54,918 bases of DNA from a virus. The stretch covers positions 1 to 54,918 of IMG/VR virus record IMGVR_UViG_3300021957_000050; one strand, given 5' to 3'. A model generated the notes under the pieces. It was not told the origin of the DNA and did no database searches. It worked only from the letters and a program-made list of their open reading frames with translations. Each line of letters begins with the position of its first letter. The first letter of the stretch is position 1. Positions 11,501 to 22,300 of the stretch are shown here, piece after piece. The position numbers and the translations under genes were made by a program.

Positions 11501-11814
11501 AAAGATTAAAAGAAAATATTGTACCTATTAAAGATGCTATTGGAAAAATAAAACAACTAAGCGGTTATGAATTTGATTGGAACGATAAACAGGAGACATT
11601 TGAAGGTCATGATTATGGTGTACTAGCACAAGAAGTTGAAAAAGTTCTACCTGAATTAGTAAAGGATAGAAAAGATGGATTTAAAGGTGTTAGGTACGAA
11701 AAACTAGCAAGTGTTTTGATAGAAGGTATTAAAGAGCAACAGACCACGATCGAAAATCAACAAAAACAAATAGATGAACTAAAGGATCTAGTTGGAAGTT
11801 TGATTAAAAAGTAA
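8578..11814 (+). CDS. Tail fiber with beta-propeller-like region and C-terminal peptidase S74 chaperone
   Basis: This 1078-residue protein has seven GNVGIGTTSP-like repeats. Residues about 285-505 differ from the rest: repeated units of the type GIVWTGKHYIVTD, GAAWDGRYLYCIQ, SITYDGSYLWITQ and AMAWNGQNTVSVN suggest a beta-propeller, a common carbohydrate-binding fold. A His-rich domain follows at about 800-950. The C-terminus is a peptidase S74 intramolecular chaperone with SDKRLKEN. S973 and K978 have the same five-residue spacing as the Ser-Lys pair of endosialidase chaperones, so self-cleavage at S973 should release about 105 residues ending in a coiled coil (EQQTTIENQQKQIDEL). In this family the domain trimerises the fiber and then cuts itself off. 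The gene starts 10 bases after the previous stop. Confidence 0.85.
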   Translation: MANKTKPSIQDLNGNIGIGVTTPKTMLHIGPLTGGVNGVAQERLRISGDYAGTSTGALIRFTNQHDNGTNPNVGEYNLAGIKAYDYRSDWGGALALQTAPNTSAGGTLVDRITILPEGLVGINTTGPTSLLTVNDGNIKIIKGQLSGGTDFDFLQLSFNGGWSGNVGGLASINFTDSVTSTNTVGRIGVTYTGSQGKFVVTDLYSGGYAASGDAFTIQADGKTYIKGNTGIGTTSPSTKLDIDGGINATGKNFLNQSNLYNNPTQGITGFGNKSMDSSISYYDTGKTVATAVRGIVWTGKHYIVTDYQAQTAKFYDSNFDTMNRPTGGTINLPNDGNTDHPHGAAWDGRYLYCIQYGGSGAKIVAYDLDNGTTTASIMFTKALNNTTATYDVEYAEGHLYTVTDGAVSKYKLDGNRITHITTSGNILSSLEAQSITYDGSYLWITQNANNMYQVRLDCTLKATLTTDIPPENVAMAWNGQNTVSVNHTNGKVYVINTAHTRFDTEQFSIMGGNVGIGTTAPISKFHVINAGFPQVRINDETNAGESGIRFRSKNASSIDFHGDIFVDGTGAETGRMGFRVPWNGSEKLTILSDGNVGIGTTSPASLLHIKKTQSYGTLRISPTSQNGESAMAFYLDPAGTTTGTCWVVGHAGWGNTGDFVIGNQTAGGPVMLMQNDGKVGIGTTSPNTTLEIKGYIPSANRTIPLDILTITGEGTGLPYTGSGGAIVFKNRTYTYGLLKSARIRSQIDSDSGSNRGAGLVFEVTDSNQTYNPSLFLKYNGNIGIGSTNPGNTLDVNGGITASSVINSKHHKYWNKGSISNSYVKILQVGTNNGQLASSYTLSGVSHGSGHVGNFVVKILVNHHQDVSIYSTCGGYTAGTFKVESDSNGQHHLSFKSNSGNAATYYFHLEGHSDSSTFTVNPTSTPNTSTTHEHVMNHGTNATFTGFTPLYKFNETLQAKVLRSDGDVIAYYSSDKRLKENIVPIKDAIGKIKQLSGYEFDWNDKQETFEGHDYGVLAQEVEKVLPELVKDRKDGFKGVRYEKLASVLIEGIKEQQTTIENQQKQIDELKDLVGSLIKK

Positions 11815-11857
11815 AATAACTTAGTAAAATTGTAGAGGAGTAAACAATCTTCTGGTG

Positions 11858-11870
11858 CTATTTATTATAG
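11858..11870 (+). promoter_or_regulatory. Putative late-type promoter motif CTATTTATTATAG
   Basis: The element CTATTTATTATAG lies 35 bases before the start at 11906 and matches the intergenic TATTTAT-nATA series seen before the sheath, tube, tape measure and other genes. It is the only such element inside the fiber array and would begin a second fiber transcription unit. No promoter was tested; the call rests on recurrence and position. Confidence 0.5.
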
Positions 11871-11905
11871 AATCACCTTTTGGACAGTGAAAAAAGGATA
11901 CAATT

Positions 11906-14900
11906 ATGGCCAACGAATTTATAATTAGGAAAGGATATAAATCCCTATCCTCCTCAGAAGTTACAGGATCTTTAAAAGTCTCAGCTAATATACATTCACC
12001 TGATATAGTTATTGCTGGACACGGATCGGTAAGCGCTTCATTAAGTAGCATATTAGCAAACGACTTAGACGGTACTGGTACTACAAACTATATTTCTAAA
12101 TTTACAGATACAGACACTTTAGCTGATTCTATTATTTTTGACTCAGGGACTAATATAGGTATAGGTATATTAACAGATGCAACTAGCAAAAAACTAACAG
12201 TAGCTGGAGAAATAACAGGTTCAGATATTTTTATAAACGGATGGAATTCTATATCTAGTTCACTTTCATTTATCAACACAACTCATACTAATTTCTCTGC
12301 TTCAGTTTCAACCAGGTTTGAAGGGCTAACAACAGACTATACTGAACTAGATAATATTCCTGATAATATAGTTTCATCGTCTTTACAGGTAGATCATGAT
12401 CAAACAACTAACTTTGTAGCAGGAGAACATTTTTTACAGTCAAGTATTACAACTGTAGGAACAGTAACAACAGGTAACGTAACTGCTATATTACCATCAA
12501 ACACAGTATCAAGTTCAGCTCAAATTGCTTCTGATATTTCAGGATCAATCACAAGTTTTTCTGGGTCTGTATCAGCAAGATTTGAAAACAATGAAAGTAG
12601 TATCGGATCACTTAATGGTGCTACCGGTTCGTATTTACTTAATACAACAGATACATTAACAGGAGATTTAACTGTCACAGGTACAGTAACAGCACAGGAG
12701 TTCCATACAGAGATTGTAAGTGCATCTATTATTTACGAATCCGGTTCTTCAAAATTTGGAGATTCTGCTGATGACAATCATGATTTTACCGGTTCTTTAA
12801 ATGTACTAGGATCTATAACAGGTACAGTAAACGGATACTTACCCCTTTCAGCTGGTTCAACAAATCCTTTAACAGGTGATTTATATATTGAAGAAGATTC
12901 TATATACCTATTAAATGCAAGTAATAACTACTGGAGAGTGCAAACTAATTCTTCTGGTAAACTTACTTTCAAACAAGGAACCACTCAAAGAGGTATATGG
13001 TCAAGCGGGGAGTTACAGTTAGCAAATAACTTAATTGTTGACGGCAAGGTAGGTATAGGAACTACTAGTCCTACTAAAGAATTAGAAGTAAACGGAACTG
13101 TTCACCTCGGAACAGGAGGTAATGATGTTACAATAGGAGCTAGTAATAGTTCGGTTATGTTCATGCTACGATCTGGATTTAACTATATCCAGGCAAGTCA
13201 TGCATCTGGTGCTTTAGTGTTTAGAACTGGAGGTGCTAATAACAGGATGATTATTGATTCATCAGGCAACGTAGGTATTGGGACGACTAGTCCTAGTGCT
13301 AAACTGGAGGTTAAGTCTTCAAGTCAAACTTTGTCTACAGCTAAGTTTGACTCTATAGAATTACAAACCTATGCGGTTAACAATTCTTGGGTTGGAGAAA
13401 ATTTATATTATGATGGATCGTTTAAATATAGAGCAAATGGATATGCTACTGCATTGTATTTTGACGGCAGTGGATTTGATATTAGAACTGCTCCAAGTGG
13501 AACTGCAGGTGCTGTAGCAACTTTAACAACAGCTTTTACTCTTTTAGAAAGCTCAGGCAACGTCGGGATTGGAACGACTGCTCCTGCTTATAAACTTGAT
13601 GTAAACGGAACTATAAGAATTGGATCAGGTGGGTCTATTCAACCATTATTATCAAGAGACAGTGCGACAGGTGGATTGATTGTTAGTTCAGTAGGGAATA
13701 GCGGAGATTTTATATTCAAAGGATCAGGTGGTAGCGAAAAGTTTAGAATAACAGACAGCGGTAACGTAGGTATTGGGACTACTAATCCTCAATCAAAACT
13801 ACATTTAGCAACCACAGGTAGCTCTACGTTAACAATTCAAAACACTACTAATTCAGGTAACGCTGCTTTGAATTTTAGAGACGAAGGAAATAATGATCAA
13901 TTTCAAATATATTATGCATTAGGGGCAAACAGAGCGTACAATCTTGTAAATGGTAACGGTCTTACTGTATATTCTTCTCAAGTTTCTGGAGAGATAGCTA
14001 GATTTGGAACAGCTACGGGATATACTGATTCTTACTTTACGGGCAAGGTTGGTATAGGCACTACTAGTCCTAGTACGCATCTCGATGTTATAGGTAATAT
14101 CAGAATAGGAACAGATAGTGAACACGCATTCCAAATTACTGATGATAGCACTAATAACTTCCTAATATTATCCTCTACTCAAAGAGCAACAGCATCCGCA
14201 GCTAGAGATATTAAGTTTAGAAGCTACGGAACAGATGCCACAGACAATGTACTTGTTATGGATATGTCGTCTGGTAACGTAGGTATTGGTATAGATACTC
14301 CAAATTACCCATTCGAGGTTAATGGTACATCTACTGTATCTATAGCGTATCAACGAACTGGAGTTTCTGCTAAAAAATGGGGCTTTCATTCGGATAATGG
14401 TAATACGTACTGGCAAAACTTAACAGACGGTAATCTTGCATTAACGATTTCTAATGCCGGGAATGTAGGGATAGGAACAACCGGACCATCTAGCTTATCA
14501 GCAAATACCACATCACTTAGTATAAATTCTACCAGATCTGATTTGACCGGAGGTATTTTCCTTAAAGCTAACGGCACTAACAAAGCTCAATACTATTGGG
14601 ATAGCTCAGGTCAAGTTAATGAAACACTAGCTGGAGATATTAGGTGGTTTGTTGGTAATACTGAAAGGATGCGTATTAAGAGTACCGGTAACGTCGGGAT
14701 TGGGAATTCAGCACCTCCTGTCAAGTTTGCTGTAAACAATGGAATTGTAAGAACAAACACCGCTAAAACATATTCAACGTTTATTCATACTAATGACACT
14801 GATGATTACAGGGTTGGATTAGCTACAGCTATTAAAGGAGGAGCAAATGCTGCTGCTAGGTACGTGTCTATTGAAGCTTCTTCTTACCGATTATCTACAG

Positions 14901-17900
14901 ATGCATTTACTAATGAATTTGACTTACTACTTAACCCAGTAGCAGGTAACGTAGGGATTGGAACAACTAGTCCTAGTGCTAAATTAGAGGTTAATGGGGT
15001 AATAAGGTCTAAAGGTGGAACATTTGTAGCAGATATTGATACCAGAACAAATGTTGGACTAGTAATACCTGAAAATGATTTTATATATACAGCTGATGGT
15101 TCTAGTTATTTGAGAAAATTAATTGGAAAAACAAGTGATATTATAACTATAGGAGAAGCGGGAACATCTCTTATAGACGGTATAAATTTACTACCTGGAG
15201 GTACAGGAGGTTATGTGCAGATATACAACAATAGTTCTATTGCTGCTAAATTTGTAGACGGTAAACTCGGTATTGGAACTACTTCTCCTACTATTAAATT
15301 TGAAGTAGTAGGTGATGGGACTGGAAATAGTGGTATAGGATTCAAGCAATCTGGTGCTCAAGAACATAGATTATACGCTGCTAACCAAACACAACATAAC
15401 GCAATAGGTTCTTCTGCTCCAATATGGAAATGGGGACAAAGCGATGCTACAGGTTCTATATCATCTCAAAAAATGCTATTAAACAATAGCGGACTAACAG
15501 TAACAGGAGATATAGATAGTGACGATATTACAATAGATGGTTGGGGATCAGTATCTAGTTCATTAGCATCAATAGCTACTGCTGGAGGAGTAAATGGATC
15601 TGGAACTACTAATGATCTAGTAATGTGGTCAGGAGCAAATTCTTTATCAGATGCGCCAATAGCAATTAGCGGTAATAACGCAACTTTTGCAGGAAATATA
15701 ACAGTAAATGGAAATACAAATTCAATTGCTACAGGGAACACTGGTACTTTCATAACAAACGATACAAGTAATTACCCTAGATTTACCTTAACAAATTCTA
15801 GTGCTCAAATAGGATTATTTAGAACAGGCGGAAATGCAGGAGGTATGTACATTGGAGGTTCATTAGATGGTTTCCGTATATACACAGCTGGTTTTTCCCA
15901 AAAACTTTTAGTAGACCAAAGTGGTAACGCAACTTTTGCAGGTACTCTGCAAGTTGACGGTTCTAACCTTGGAATAGGTGGAGCTCCTGCTAATGCTTCT
16001 TATGGAAGTATAGGAACCAAACTTGATATAAAAGGCGGAGCTGATTCAATTATAATTTTAAGAGGAGCCGCAGGCGGTACTGGAGCTGGAGCATATGTTG
16101 CAAGTGAATATGGTTTATACTCATATGATGGAGAATTTATGATTACAAGAACAAATCAAAATTCTTGGTGGACTTCTCCTGATCTTAAATTAAGTGGTGG
16201 AAATGCAACTTTTTCAGGTAATATAGTTGGGAATACTAATAACACCACAGAATTAGGTACATACTCTACAGGTGCTATAAAAAGAATTAGGATGTGCCAA
16301 GGTGGTGAATTACATTTTGGAGACACCACCACTAGCGCTCCTCTTGGTATAACTGAAGGTCAATGGAATAGTTTTACTGACCAAGATAGGTTAAGTATTT
16401 ATGGAAGAAGCTCAATCACCTTTTATGCAGGTTCAACTGCAGCAGTTTTAGCTGCTACATTACAATCAACAGGGCTTACATTAAACACTATAACAAATGC
16501 TACTACAGATACTGATAAATTCTTAGTATCAGACTCAGGTATAATCAAATACAGAACAGGAGCAGAACTATTATCTGATATTGGAGCAGTTACTCCTAGT
16601 ACACTTGGAAGTTATTTACCGCTATCAGCAGGGTCGACCAAAAAACTTACAGACACTTTATACATACAAGGTACTAACTCAACTGGAGCTGAAACTACGT
16701 TATTGAGGGGTATATCAAGTGCCGATAGTGATTGGTTAGGTAGTATAAGAACAGCAAACACAGGTGGTTACAACCAGGAAATGAGGTTTTATACATCTAA
16801 CGCAAATGGAACAACTAATGAAAATTTAACTTTAACTTTAGCTCCTAATTTAAACGCAACTTTTGCAGGTAGCGGTACTTTTAATACAAACCTAACGGTA
16901 AATGCACCCGATGGAGGAGGAGCACCAGCTATGACTGCTATACTAAACATGCACGGTTATGAAGGACGCGGTGTTGGTATAAAAATGAAAGACAATGTTA
17001 ATTCTGCAACCAGTAGTACCGATAGAGAATGGTTTGTTGGTACAGGGTATAATAGCTCTGGTTTTAACATTGGATATGCCGCTGATGGTTCACAATCTTC
17101 TTATAATGCACAAGCAAAACTAAGTATAGGAACAAATGGAGATGCATTATTTTCAAGAAATGTAACAGTAACAGGAGACTTAACGGTAAACGGAACAACA
17201 ACTACTATTAATACTGCTACTGTTGAGGTAGAAGATAATATAATAGTACTTAATAAAACTGCTTCGGATGGATCTGCAACTGCTGCTACATCAGGTATAT
17301 CTATCAATAGAGGTGGATCAACCTCAGATGCAAGTTTTATATTTGACGACGGAGATGATTATTGGGATTTAACTCATAACTTAAAGGTCGCCGGTATTGC
17401 CCAAGCAACAAAAATCGGTATCGGGACAGTTCCTACTTACGATTTAGATATACTTCAGAACAATGGTAGAATTAGAATACTAGGTTCAACCGGGTATGTT
17501 GCTTTAGATTTGCAGAATAATGGTGCTAGTTTTTACCTAGCTAGAGAAGGTGCCACAGCAGGTAACTTTGCAACCGGCAATAATGCTTACGCAGGAGTAT
17601 TGGCAGTACAAGGTAACTATGATTTACAGTTAGCCACCAATGGCGTTGTTAGACAAACTATCAATGGTTCTGGTGACACTACCTTTGCAGGGACTCTAAC
17701 TCTACCAGGAGAAGAATCAAATACTTTTAAAATAGCATTCACAGGTGCTTCTGCTAGTTCTGGTTTATCTACAGTAGATCAAAGTGGATCAGGATTATAT
17801 ATTGGAGCAAACTCAAGAGTAAATGCCTCAGGTAATGTTGTTTACCATGATTCAGCATTACCAAGTAGTGGTATCTATTTTGATGGTTGGAATGGTGATG

Positions 17901-19363
17901 ATATGGAGTTTTATACAGGTGCTTCAGGTAACCCTACTAAAAGACTTACAATCTCAGCAACAGGAGATTCAACTTTTACAGGAAATGTTTTAATTAATAA
18001 AGCATCAAACCCTACTTCTTTACAAATAGGGTCTAGTTTAGCTGATGACCCTTTTGTAGTATTTCAAACCGATGGCAATACAATGTCTATGGGGATTGAT
18101 AGAAGCGATAGTAATAAATTTAAAATCTCTGATAATAATACTTTAGGAACTAATGATAGATTAATAATAAATACCGCAGGCAACGTCGGGATCGGGAATA
18201 CTAACCCTGGAGCAAAACTAGTTGTCGGCGCAAATGTTAACACAAATGCTACAGGTATTGAAGTTAACGCTGGAACTGGAGGAGGAAATGTTATTTCTAA
18301 TGGAACTGCTGATAACTGGTTTCCTTATGTTGATAACAATAATTACTATAGTGCGCAAGATCATATATTTAGAAGCGAAACTAATTCTGCTACTCGTATG
18401 ACTATAAAAAGTTCCGGTAACGTTGGAATCGGGACTACTAATCCTACTAATACAGATTTCGGCACGGTAGTACCTAGATTACACGTAAAACAAAGCGATA
18501 CTAGTGGAGCATATAATCTTGTAGCTCGTTTCCAAGCAGGCGCTGATGCTAATGATACAGGTGGAGCTATATTGATTAACCATAGTAATGATCGCGGTCT
18601 GTTAATAGAAGGTGGAAGAGGAGGATCAGGAACAACTCCTGATGATGATGCAATTGCACATTTGGGATTAGTACAAAGTAATGGTACAAATACAAGAATC
18701 ATAACTCTTAAACAAAAAAATCCAAGTGGCACAATTTATGGCGTAGGTATAGGGACTACTATGCCTCAAGCTAAATTAGATGTAAATGGAGGAGTAAAGA
18801 TAGGCAACGATACAGATACAGCTTCAGTAGATAAAGTAGGTACAATGCGCTACCGAACAGGTACAGAGTATGTTGAGGTTGATGGGGTTGACCTAGTAAC
18901 AAATGGTGATTTTGAAGATGCGACAACGAGTTGGAGTTTTGGAACTGGCTGGGCAGTATCAAATGGAGGCGCCACGGTTTCAACTACTAGTATTACAAAC
19001 GACATAAGGCAAACACTTTCTTACGTAGCTAACATATCTGCTGCAACTAAGTTTAAGTATAGATTTGAAATAACAGACATTACAGCAGGATCATTAAGAT
19101 TATTTGTAAATAAACCAACTTTTACACAAATAGCAAATGTTAATGCAGTTGGAGTGTATGAATACGTGGTTGAAGTTAGTACTGGAAGTAATGGTATATT
19201 TTATCTATACTCCACAAGCAGTAGCGGTAGTACTTTTCAAGGAACTGTAACTAACGTATCAGTAATAGAAGTAACAGAAGAAGACGCAAGCTACGCAGAT
19301 ATGTGTATGCAAACAGGAGCATCAACATACGAATGGGTTAACATAGTAAGAAACACATATTAA
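11906..19363 (+). CDS. Giant tail fiber/adhesin (2485 residues) with C-terminal jelly-roll-like domain
   Basis: This is the largest protein in the window. A weak AAAGGA precedes the ATG by about 10 bases. The N-terminus (ANEFIIRKGYKSL) leads into helical/collar-like sequence with repeated SSS and SISS stretches. An AQEFHTEI...SGSSKFGD module at about 12690-12790 matches the end of the first fiber. At least 14 GNVGIGTTSP-type repeats follow, plus YLPLSAGS modules (about 12835 and 16615) and NATFAG repeats. Residues about 2325-2458 read TNGDFEDATTSWSFGTGW and resemble carbohydrate-binding-module jelly rolls that open with N-G-x-F-E and end with a beta-strand-rich region. There is no S74 motif; the next gene starts 2 bases later and does have one. 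The likely role is a long adhesin; sugar binding is inferred from the C-terminal domain. Confidence 0.8.
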   Translation: MANEFIIRKGYKSLSSSEVTGSLKVSANIHSPDIVIAGHGSVSASLSSILANDLDGTGTTNYISKFTDTDTLADSIIFDSGTNIGIGILTDATSKKLTVAGEITGSDIFINGWNSISSSLSFINTTHTNFSASVSTRFEGLTTDYTELDNIPDNIVSSSLQVDHDQTTNFVAGEHFLQSSITTVGTVTTGNVTAILPSNTVSSSAQIASDISGSITSFSGSVSARFENNESSIGSLNGATGSYLLNTTDTLTGDLTVTGTVTAQEFHTEIVSASIIYESGSSKFGDSADDNHDFTGSLNVLGSITGTVNGYLPLSAGSTNPLTGDLYIEEDSIYLLNASNNYWRVQTNSSGKLTFKQGTTQRGIWSSGELQLANNLIVDGKVGIGTTSPTKELEVNGTVHLGTGGNDVTIGASNSSVMFMLRSGFNYIQASHASGALVFRTGGANNRMIIDSSGNVGIGTTSPSAKLEVKSSSQTLSTAKFDSIELQTYAVNNSWVGENLYYDGSFKYRANGYATALYFDGSGFDIRTAPSGTAGAVATLTTAFTLLESSGNVGIGTTAPAYKLDVNGTIRIGSGGSIQPLLSRDSATGGLIVSSVGNSGDFIFKGSGGSEKFRITDSGNVGIGTTNPQSKLHLATTGSSTLTIQNTTNSGNAALNFRDEGNNDQFQIYYALGANRAYNLVNGNGLTVYSSQVSGEIARFGTATGYTDSYFTGKVGIGTTSPSTHLDVIGNIRIGTDSEHAFQITDDSTNNFLILSSTQRATASAARDIKFRSYGTDATDNVLVMDMSSGNVGIGIDTPNYPFEVNGTSTVSIAYQRTGVSAKKWGFHSDNGNTYWQNLTDGNLALTISNAGNVGIGTTGPSSLSANTTSLSINSTRSDLTGGIFLKANGTNKAQYYWDSSGQVNETLAGDIRWFVGNTERMRIKSTGNVGIGNSAPPVKFAVNNGIVRTNTAKTYSTFIHTNDTDDYRVGLATAIKGGANAAARYVSIEASSYRLSTDAFTNEFDLLLNPVAGNVGIGTTSPSAKLEVNGVIRSKGGTFVADIDTRTNVGLVIPENDFIYTADGSSYLRKLIGKTSDIITIGEAGTSLIDGINLLPGGTGGYVQIYNNSSIAAKFVDGKLGIGTTSPTIKFEVVGDGTGNSGIGFKQSGAQEHRLYAANQTQHNAIGSSAPIWKWGQSDATGSISSQKMLLNNSGLTVTGDIDSDDITIDGWGSVSSSLASIATAGGVNGSGTTNDLVMWSGANSLSDAPIAISGNNATFAGNITVNGNTNSIATGNTGTFITNDTSNYPRFTLTNSSAQIGLFRTGGNAGGMYIGGSLDGFRIYTAGFSQKLLVDQSGNATFAGTLQVDGSNLGIGGAPANASYGSIGTKLDIKGGADSIIILRGAAGGTGAGAYVASEYGLYSYDGEFMITRTNQNSWWTSPDLKLSGGNATFSGNIVGNTNNTTELGTYSTGAIKRIRMCQGGELHFGDTTTSAPLGITEGQWNSFTDQDRLSIYGRSSITFYAGSTAAVLAATLQSTGLTLNTITNATTDTDKFLVSDSGIIKYRTGAELLSDIGAVTPSTLGSYLPLSAGSTKKLTDTLYIQGTNSTGAETTLLRGISSADSDWLGSIRTANTGGYNQEMRFYTSNANGTTNENLTLTLAPNLNATFAGSGTFNTNLTVNAPDGGGAPAMTAILNMHGYEGRGVGIKMKDNVNSATSSTDREWFVGTGYNSSGFNIGYAADGSQSSYNAQAKLSIGTNGDALFSRNVTVTGDLTVNGTTTTINTATVEVEDNIIVLNKTASDGSATAATSGISINRGGSTSDASFIFDDGDDYWDLTHNLKVAGIAQATKIGIGTVPTYDLDILQNNGRIRILGSTGYVALDLQNNGASFYLAREGATAGNFATGNNAYAGVLAVQGNYDLQLATNGVVRQTINGSGDTTFAGTLTLPGEESNTFKIAFTGASASSGLSTVDQSGSGLYIGANSRVNASGNVVYHDSALPSSGIYFDGWNGDDMEFYTGASGNPTKRLTISATGDSTFTGNVLINKASNPTSLQIGSSLADDPFVVFQTDGNTMSMGIDRSDSNKFKISDNNTLGTNDRLIINTAGNVGIGNTNPGAKLVVGANVNTNATGIEVNAGTGGGNVISNGTADNWFPYVDNNNYYSAQDHIFRSETNSATRMTIKSSGNVGIGTTNPTNTDFGTVVPRLHVKQSDTSGAYNLVARFQAGADANDTGGAILINHSNDRGLLIEGGRGGSGTTPDDDAIAHLGLVQSNGTNTRIITLKQKNPSGTIYGVGIGTTMPQAKLDVNGGVKIGNDTDTASVDKVGTMRYRTGTEYVEVDGVDLVTNGDFEDATTSWSFGTGWAVSNGGATVSTTSITNDIRQTLSYVANISAATKFKYRFEITDITAGSLRLFVNKPTFTQIANVNAVGVYEYVVEVSTGSNGIFYLYSTSSSGSTFQGTVTNVSVIEVTEEDASYADMCMQTGASTYEWVNIVRNTY

Positions 19364-19365
19364 AA

Positions 19366-22300
19366 ATGAGTACAGGAAAAACATATTCAACTAAGTACAT
19401 TATTGACAACGACGGTAACAAAGGAGCTGCCGGTCAAATACTTACATCTACAGATACAGGTATAAACTTTCAAGATGCAGAAAAAAATGGACCTAATCAA
19501 ATTAAAGGTGCTATATTCAACTCTAAGGAAGTTCTTATGGATACTCCAAACGGAGGTCAACAAGTATGTAGAGTCATCACTGATGAACACGGGGAATGGA
19601 TTCAAGTAGGTAGATTTCAAGCAAATGCAGGTACAGCTATAAGAGGCACATGGGGATCTGTAACCGGTTTAAGCACATCAGAAGCTCAAAGCGCTACAAC
19701 TGCTTTCTCAGCTGACTTTGGGGACTGTTACCCTGAAGAGGTAAGGGTATTAGGGTCGACTGATTTTAAAAACTGGAGTAACAGTAAAACTGTAGATTTT
19801 ATATATAAAGTACCAAAAGGAAGAAAGTGGAAGAATTTCTTTAGTGGAGGAGCAGACAATGGTATGACCTATGGAGGCGCTTTTTCAACTAATAATGCTG
19901 CTAATAGATATGGAATGAGTATTTCTGGATCTTACGACGGTAGAGGTAGATGGCATAACAAAACACAAAACTTTGTTGGTATGTCCGATGTCAATCCTAC
20001 AAATCCATCTGCGGCATATACTACTGCTACAGCAAATGCTTTTGACTGGGGAACCGCAGGTAGTGACGCTAAACTTTCTGTACATGCTACTGAACATTAT
20101 AGCGGTCAGGATGGCAAAATAACATCTGGTTTTGGTGAAGATGATAATAACGCTTTCTTTATGGATCTATATCCTTTAGAATCTAATAATTTAGTTGGAA
20201 GTAATTCTGAGTATAGTTCTGCTGTATGGATATTAATTAAATTGCCAGGAGGTACTTCTGGAAATGGTGGAGGAAGTGGTACTTATTGGGCTGAAAATGG
20301 AGCAGATATTCACAATACCAATTCAGGAAACGTTGGTATCGGTACTAGTGCACCTGCTACTAAATTTTCCGTAGATACTGGAGAGTCAACATTCAATAGA
20401 GGAAACTCTGATGGAACAATTGCTACATTTAGAGGTAAGAATAACGTAAAAGCTGTAATCGGTACATTGGACTCTTACTTTGTTGGTAATGTCGGTATAG
20501 GAGCAACCACACCAGATGCTAAACTAGAAGTAGGCGGTGGATCAACAGGTATAATATTATCTAATTTAGGAGACTCCTCAGCTTACGATGCTATAAGAAT
20601 GACCTATACCGGTTATAATTCAGGCACACCAGAATTTATATTTCAACCTAAAACTGCCCCAGGAAGTGGTACTGCTAATACCTACTTTAGATTTAAAACA
20701 CAAGGTTCTAGCCCTGGGATAAATGTAGCTAATGTAACTGTTGATGGAAGAATAGGTATTGGAAATCTAACTCCTCAAGCACCGTTGTCATTTGCAACGG
20801 ATGTTGGACAAAAAATAGACTTTTACCATAACACCGCTTCTAGTGATAGATACGGTATTGAAGTACAGAGTAGTGAATTAAGGATACATAGTGGAGCGCA
20901 AGGAGATAGCACAGGAGGTATTACCTTTGGTAAAAAAACAACTACTGCTTTTACTGAAACAATGCGAATTAGAAATGACGGAAGAGTTGGAATCGGAACT
21001 TCCATTCCTGCATCTGTCTTGCACGTACATGGAGGATCAGGAGGTGCAAGTATGATTATAAGAGGTGATCAACCAACGGGTGCATACTACTATGGGTATA
21101 TGTACGACGGTACGAACTTAAAAGGTACTACTCAAACAAATATATTTTACGCTGGTGCTACTATAGCAGCAGATACAACTATTGCAGATTATGCAGGTTT
21201 AAGGATCGATGCACCAAACGTGTCAGCATCAAACGCTGTGATAACAAATAACTACGGTATCTACCAAGCAAGTAGTTTACAGAAAAACTACTTCGGTGGT
21301 AGTGTAGGAATAGGAAGCACCAGCCCTTCTAAAAAACTAAACGTAGAAGGAAGTGTTCAACTTGGTAGAAATGGAAACAACACCGCCGGTGATCCACACA
21401 TAACTTTAATCTCAGGACATGGTATAGAAGATGCATCCACAGGTAACTACTATGGATCTTATGGTTTTTTAGAATTCAATGCAAATACAAACTACACCGG
21501 TAGTGCTCGAAGATTTGCTTTAACAAATGGCTTTTTAGCTAATAAATTTGCTATACTTAGGAGTGATACTAATATGGCTACTATGGAATTATCCACTGCC
21601 GGAGCAGAACCATCCGGAGCAGTAGCAGATTTTGTAATAAACACTGACGGAAAAATTGGTATTGGAACAACTAACCCTAGTGAGCAGCTTGAAGTAGATG
21701 GTATTCTACAAATTAAAAGAAGCGGAGATCATCCAGCCATAAGATTTCAAGAAGATTCAACAACATTGGCTTATATGGGTTCAGGAGACTGGGCTATCAA
21801 CGGTTTATCAAATGGTGATTTTGGTATATCTTCTGCAAGCACAGGGTCATTAGCTCTCGGTACTAACTCAGGTAGCGGTAGAATGTATTTAATAGACGGC
21901 GGAAAGGTTGGTATAGGGGCACCAGCACCACTAGCAGTTCTAGATATATCAAATACAGCATCAAGTATATATCAACAATGGAGCTATGACAATCCCGGTG
22001 CTAATAATTATAATTTACAATTAACAGAAACAGTAACCTCTGGTAATGTTAGATTTGTATTCGATCAAAAAAATGCAGGTACTGTTTATTCGGATGTATT
22101 GGTATTCAATCAAGGTGAAATCGGAATGGGTACAGACGAACCTGATGGTAAATTAAATATAAGCAAAGGTACTGCATCAGGAATTAGCAACCTTTTAGTA
22201 CTAACTAACCATCAATATGCAGATGCAGATGATTCAGGTTCATCAATAAGATTCCAAGGTTATAGTTTATTTAATCCTGGTAGTTCTAACCCTAGATACT

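Noticed and set aside
18361-18732. Antisense frame of 123 codons inside the fourth fiber gene
   Set aside because: It contains VVPIPTLP, the reverse-strand reading of the GNVGIGTT repeat, which recurs in other antisense frames of the array.
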